64,000 bases of DNA from Pseudovirgaria hyperparasitica (Eukaryota > Ascomycota > Dothideomycetes > Acrospermales > Acrospermaceae). The notes beneath the pieces were generated by a model. It had not been told where the DNA came from, ran no database searches, and saw only the letters and a program-made list of their open reading frames with translations. Of the stretch, positions 59,260-64,000 are shown piece by piece. Made by a program: the position numbers and the translations under genes. The first letter of the stretch is position 1, and each line of letters opens with the position of its first letter. The stretch spans positions 2,381,494 through 2,445,493 of the forward strand of contig NW_022985549.1 in NCBI RefSeq assembly GCF_010093815.1, in the 5' to 3' direction.

Positions 59260-59405
59260 ACGTTGGCGAATGATTTCCCGCCGTCGACGTTGTGGGCAAT
59301 CGGGGATTACGGGCTATGTTAACGCTGCGCCCTCATTGCAGCTAGGTCATTGCTGCTCCACGAGGCGGCGGCGGCGAGCTTCCCGCACCGTGTCCTGGGT
59401 ATACC

Positions 59406-59728
59406 ATGTTACATCGCACAGCCTTGTCAGCCATCTTTCTGATGAGCGAGGATGGAGGTCTGGCAAAGGCGTTGACAGCTGACGACATGGCGTCCTTGGT
59501 AGCATTCCTTGTCTTGTCATGCAAGCAACATTATATACCGCTAGAAGAATCTAGCAGTCTCCAGCACTCTATGCTCTAGAAGACCAGAGAGGAAAGATCA
59601 TTTCGGTACGGACACGAGGTCCGTACAGGGAGCATTTCAGCGTGGACTTCGCCAAACCGGGCTCTTGGTTAGGCCAATGGAGTGTGGAGCTTATGATGGA
59701 ACACAAATACACAGGATCTTACGTATAG
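59406..59728 (+). CDS. possible two-exon orphan protein (88 residues)
   Basis: Proposed join 59406..59498 and 59555..59728, phase 0, intron 56 bases. It reads MLHRTALSAIFLMSEDGGLA and ADDMASLQSPALYALEDQRG, then YREHFSVDFAKPGSWLGQWS and HKYTGSYV. The frame is also open upstream of the ATG (CPGYTMLHRT). No family recognised. Confidence 0.3.
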
Positions 59729-61207
59729 TCAAGTCGCAGGATCGGTAGGGTTTTCGTGTTCTAGTTCGCCGTACAGCATGCCACGGGAGCCTTGCCGGCC
59801 ACACAACGTCTCACAGGTCTGCGATCATTGATTGTGTCAATGGCAAGATGTCTGAGACACATCATCACAGCATGTGGATGCTTAGAACGTGGGACAAGCA
59901 CATGTGAACCAACAATATAGCCACACAGGATGGGTCGTGTTTGGGATCTCGACGGGAGCTTGATCCACACTACGGCGAGTTGCAGCGACCTATCTCTCCG
60001 CACAACGAAGACTGGTGCCTTGCATAAGGCAAGAAAGGTGAAGCCGGAGGAGTATTCGACTCACGCACGAAGGTGCAGTGTGCGGCCTCACGAAAGCGCA
60101 GCCTTACGTATGGCAGGGCAGTCCCGGTATTTTCAGGCAAACTTCTTCCTTGACCACTCGAAGAGAGGCTCCGCATGAATCCTGTTCATACCTTGGCAGT
60201 TCTCTTGATCCTCAGGTTTGACCATGTCCCCATTTTCGTCCTCGCTTTTGTACCTACTCACATCCCATAAACTCATTTCGCAGATACCGCACGTCTGTGG
60301 ATCAAAAGTGTTAGCGACAGGTTGCCATACGTCGTGACTCGCAAGCCCACTTTGCCCTCAGGTCTTGTGATAAGCGGTAGTGCTCGAAGTGTGATAGGTC
60401 TATCAAGTGTCGATCAGTGGAGCTCATGAATCGTGATAGCCCTCAGGCAACATCGCTGGCACATAAGTAACAGTGGCTTTAAGTCCAGAGAAGCACAGAC
60501 TACCTGCCCATACCGTGAAGCAAAGAGCTCCCTTCCCATCTAGGAACCCCTTACTAGGGCCTGTCAACACCTTGTTTGTCATTGACACCTGGATTCTATC
60601 AACCTCACACAACATCGTGACTATCATCGAGCTTAACGGCCACCCTACTGGCACAGTACACAGTATATAAATTTTTGTGAGAGGCTCTATGATGATGAGT
60701 TGTTGCGGTACTGGATATAGTATGACAACAGACGCCTATAATCTGCTAGGTTGATACATATGATTCTTCTCATCAATTCAAGATCATCATACCTACGGCC
60801 GGTAGGATTTCCACGATCTCTAGTACGTAGTTTCAGCTGCAAGATTCATGGATCCCATGATACTCCATGTATAATCAGACGGTACGCCCCGTTCAGCATG
60901 TGTCGGGGGCGACATGCCGCCTCCGCAAAGCTGACACGGCCTACGGAGGGCGATGTGGTGCCTAATCTTCCGCCGGATTCAGTGCACTCAAGCTGCATGT
61001 GCAGCTTCCTTGGCTGACGAGACTTCTCTGCAGTTTAGCACTATATCAGTACTGCTATGTAGGGATTCTTCGTGCATATACATCGTCCCTGATGGTGGCA
61101 CAGCACGTCCATCAGTTAACATATCGTTTAATGCCAGGTCTGTACATCAATGTCAAGCCGCCTCAAGCGTTCACTGACCCGACATGTGGGTCTGCTGATG
61201 GTCACCT
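59729..61207. other. orphan-rich stretch without a settled model
   Basis: Several open segments read like coding sequence on both strands, for instance plus-strand RVWDLDGSLIHTTASCSDL near 59935 and minus-strand GFLDGKGALCFTVWAGSLCF near 60490. I could not join them with confidence. Confidence 0.3.
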
Positions 61208-61725
61208 ATGAGGAAAAGATACATCCAAGTGGCACATAATGGGATTCTACTGATTCCCGTCCCAAATGCTCACAGCTCTGCAAAAGCAATACCTGGGATC
61301 GCGCCTCCTTTGACCACAACGTCTTGGGCACACTCAACAGATTTGGTCAGTCCAGACGACTATGATTTCTTAGGTAGCACTTATCTACGTAGCAATTCTC
61401 CCAGGGGGCAGTGTCGGGCCGTCTAGACCATGACTTTCATGACGACGACAATCTGTTACCCTCGGAAGTATACGGGGTTGTGACAAAAACAAGGAATGAA
61501 TGGACACATATTTGTGGCACGTCAACCTGGCGGGCAGACTGGCCTGCCAGGATTGTTGAAGTCCACGCCCTTGAAAATGGCAGTGCCACGCTGAGGCCCT
61601 CCAGAGCCCCCAAAAAGGCAACCGAATCTCAGAAGGAAAGATCTGGACCCATTGGCACCAAAAAAATCAGCTACGATGGTTGGAGAGCAAATCAGCCATA
61701 TCCTCATCCACATCGTGCATTCTGA
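61208..61725 (+). CDS. possible two-exon orphan protein (159 residues)
   Basis: Proposed join 61208..61373 and 61412..61725, 480 bases in frame. It reads MRKRYIQVAHNGILLIPVPN, then VSGRLDHDFHDDDNLLPSEV, NEWTHICGTSTWRADWPARI and a basic C-terminus (RPSRAPKKATESQKERSG). The second exon is a 104-codon open frame, the longest in this block. The intron would be only 38 bases, short even for a fungus, so the join is doubtful. No family recognised. Confidence 0.33.
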
Positions 61726-62345
61726 AGGTACTCTCGATCGAGTAATCGGGAGCCAAATGTGTGGGTATGCACGACCCATGCTCTATGTCAAAACTATCAT
61801 TGATTGTTTCGTACTTGCAGACTTATCGGCGGTAGCCTAGTACCAGATTTCACCAAAAATGTCAAGCAGGGGTAGGGTAATCAGTGAATCTCGTTTAGTA
61901 GATGCATCGCACGAACAGTCAAAAGTCCTCGACATTGATACTTTATTCTTTACAGAGACGCCTGCATACCCGCGCACGAGACAGTGCAATACTCATCCTT
62001 GCCACGGTCCATGACCCGCGAGGCAACCTGGAGTCGCTGAGCCAAAATGTCCGACCGCCTCCTCTGGCATGGGGCTCAGTCGTACAACTGCCATCCGGTA
62101 GCACCTCGAGTATGCAGCGCCTCTCCTTAGCAGAGTCTGTCGAGATGGGACGATTGTGCTAACAGCAATTCATTACCAGGGGCGTCGTCAATGATGAGAG
62201 AACTATATAAAGGGCGTCGTCCAGCCGGATGGCGACAGTCTGAGCATCGATTCTCGAATTCAATTCCCGACCTTTGACAGTTTCCCAGCAACTCCCCCTT
62301 TGTATCCACACTCCTCATCGTACAGGCCTAGTCGTCAGTGCAGAT
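61726..62345. other. intergenic, nothing recognised
   Basis: Short open frames only. It precedes the repeat-protein candidate. Confidence 0.4.
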
Positions 62346-62732
62346 ATGCTTGGTCAAACACCCAACACAGATAACCACGTAGCGTATCTGGGCAGCAGGC
62401 TGTCCGAATCAACTACCGAGTAAGTCATGTTGTCTCATGAACGTATTCCACAAGCTGATTTTTCGTTGTCACAGAGAGACATCAGTCCCTGAAGGCCCGC
62501 CTCTAGAGTCACTTGGGCCCGAAGAAGAACCAGTAGACGGTACATAACCGAGCTGTGATAGACAGAAGCACACATCATGGAGCTACATGATACCGGAGCA
62601 CACGATACAGAAGGACACGATACAGAAGGACACGATACAGAAGGACACGATACAGAAGCACACGATACAGAAGCACACGATACAGAAGCACACGATACAG
62701 AAGGACACGATACAGAAGCACAAGATACATAA
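62346..62732 (+). CDS. possible acidic protein with HDTE pentapeptide repeats
   Basis: Proposed exons: 62346..62419, 62475..62539 and a third ending at 62732. The first intron is GTAAGT...TCACAG, 55 bases. The protein reads MLGQTPNTDNHVAYLGSRLS, then ETSVPEGPPLESLGPEEEPV, then repeats of GHDTE and AHDTE to the stop. The second intron starts with GTACAT at 62540. Its 3' end could be any ACAG of the repeat; the first far enough away ends at 62610 and gives 86 residues. An AG at 62565 would leave an intron of 26 bases, too short. Acidic, probably disordered, no family. Confidence 0.35.
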
Positions 62733-62748
62733 GTACACGATATAGAAG
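62601..62748. repeat. 15-bp minisatellite encoding HDTE units
   Basis: Ten tandem units of CACGATACAGAAGGA or CACGATACAGAAGCA; the first eight keep CACGATACAG intact and the last two are degenerate. The unit length is a multiple of three, so every frame stays open through it. Confidence 0.95.
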
Positions 62749-63143
62749 TAATGAATCATCACACACGCTGCTCAACAGGACCACCACAATAGAGACAACA
62801 AAGCTTTTCAAGAGGAGTTGCGATAGTCGATGGGATCTGACACACTCGGCGCAGAATCCAGACGACTGGATGAGCTTGGGCGATCCACCTTGTCTAGCAA
62901 TGTGGCTTTGGTCGGAGATCAGCTAGATAAGGGAGAGAATTCAGATACTACTACATCACGTATGAAGCCTTACTATGGCTGACTGAGTGTAATACTCGTA
63001 GCCACAACGCAAATTCCTGTCTGATCTCTTCCACGCTTTCGTGATATTAGACGTCTATGGCTTTGGGCTATACACATCATGCTGCCCAGATTTGAGAGAC
63101 ACACACTATGAGCCTTTAGATTCACTGAAAGTGGCCTATCGAG
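62733..63143. other. intergenic or unassigned coding remnant
   Basis: A 48-codon open segment starting at the ATG at 62830 reads MGSDTLGAESRRLDELGRST and DQLDKGENSDTTTS on the plus strand, similar in tone to the repeat protein before it, but a stop lies just upstream and no join was found. Confidence 0.3.
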
Positions 63144-63929
63144 TCACTTCAAGTTCCATCTTTTTGCCATTTCGATACCTTCAGCCATCGTTCCCACACG
63201 TGCATCTATCGCGTATCCTTCCTTCGCCAGCTTTATACACTCGGCATATAGGTCTGCGAGTGGGACTGCAAAGCACTCGATGAACTCATTCGCTTCCAGC
63301 TCCGGCTTTGGGTTCTGGTTCTCCGGCCTGCTTAGATCGATCGTGACATGCACCATCTGCAGATTGGTGGTACAGAAGCCAGGGTCATTCCACATGACCG
63401 GACTCACACCAAATCCTTCGCTGACAATGTCACCAGTGTAACCCGTTTCCTCTTTGAGTTCGCGCGCCGCTGCTTCTTCTGCAGACTCGTTCGCGTCGAC
63501 CAAGCCAGCCGGGACTTCGATGCATACGGCGGCGACCGGAGGCCGGAATTGCTTCTGGAGTAGAATGCACGGTTTTCCGGATGCTTGGACTTGTTTGACG
63601 AGTGGGTGAGCGCTATCGGGAAGCGCCTCAGAAGACGGCTGGAAAATGGCTGTAATACCAACGCCATCGATAAGTGAACCTTTTGCGCGTGTGCTACGAG
63701 ATGCGGACTCCCAGACTCGTTCTTTGTTCTCCGGATCGGTGTATGTTATTCTACGAGAAGATCAGAATCATATTCCGATGGACTCGTGAAGTGAGGTGGA
63801 CTTCTCAAGTTTCAACCATTTGGCTTCGCCGGCAGTCTGTGTTGTTTGTGTCAGTGCGTGAGTACGTGCATGCGCTGGAAAACGTACCAGTGACTCGATC
63901 TTTTGGATCTTTGAACTGTGGAGGGACAT
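63144..63929 (-). CDS. ysa1: NUDIX hydrolase, ADP-ribose pyrophosphatase type
   Basis: Cleaves ADP-ribose and related ADP-sugars to AMP and a sugar phosphate. Exons on the minus strand: 63929-63888, 63836-63802 and 63750-63144, 684 bases, 227 residues, all joins in phase. It starts MSLHSSKIQKIESL, then TAGEAKWLKLEKITYTDPEN and RVWESASRSTRAKG. The Nudix box is GLVDANESAEEAAARELKEE followed by TGY, a full match to GX5EX7REUXEEXGU. The preceding CIEVPAG is typical of the Ysa1/NUDT5 branch. The first two exons are short. Confidence 0.94.
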
Positions 63930-64000
63930 GTTGAGCGGGTGTTTGAGAGAGTGAGCACTTCGAAACTCTGTATAAGTGCTATGCAAGTGAGTTGAACTGC

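Noticed and set aside
62601-62748. CRISPR-like array
   Set aside because: Units are 15 bp, contiguous and without unique spacers; it is a minisatellite in a eukaryotic genome.
62575-62811. Minus-strand LLYRV repeat frame
   Set aside because: The mirror of the HDTE repeat. A unit divisible by three keeps all frames open, and the plus strand has better splice context.

Overview
The window looks like nuclear DNA of a filamentous ascomycete (Pezizomycotina, possibly Dothideomycetes; the class is an inference). Most genes carry short GT-AG introns. The recognisable set is eukaryotic and fungal: laccase, kinesin-14, PKA catalytic subunit, Prp38, Rpb9, Pex8, a Pin1-type isomerase, a mitochondrial uL14 and a tRNA-Val gene. 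Exon joins given below were built by hand from reading frame and splice signals. For the main genes the exon lengths sum to whole codons.

Layout. 1-1.4 kb: end of a Pro/Tyr/Asn-rich protein. 1.5-6.6 kb: a ten-intron laccase and an F-box protein, both minus strand. 8.1-13.4 kb: a small membrane protein candidate and a long non-canonical poly(A)/nucleotidyl polymerase. 15.5-18 kb: an isochorismatase-family hydrolase convergent with acetate kinase. 18.2-20.2 kb: weak gene remains and a broken MFS transporter. 22.5-36 kb: a helical unknown protein, the Pin1-type isomerase, a broken GrpB-family gene, Rpb9, mitochondrial uL14 and Pex8 (divergent from one 315-bp spacer), tRNA-Val, and a Loa1/Vps66-type acyltransferase. 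35-53.4 kb: kinesin-14, a GT8-like transferase, PKA, a His/Gln/Pro repeat protein, a class 3 lipase convergent with Prp38, an isoamyl-acetate esterase, a tRNA-like relic and a RING protein. 53.4-63.1 kb: a gene-poor stretch with no recognised family, only short coding-looking exon pairs on the plus strand, a foldback repeat and a pentapeptide-repeat minisatellite. 63.1-63.9 kb: an ADP-ribose pyrophosphatase of the NUDIX family.

Most genes are unlinked housekeeping functions: transcription, splicing, peroxisome import, lipid and cell-wall metabolism, microtubules and cAMP signalling. No biosynthetic cluster, CRISPR array or intact transposon was seen. The least explained parts are a long open, Cys-rich reading frame inside an RPB9 intron, the orphan-rich block at 54-63 kb, and a repeat in which every 15-bp unit offers an in-frame 3' splice site.
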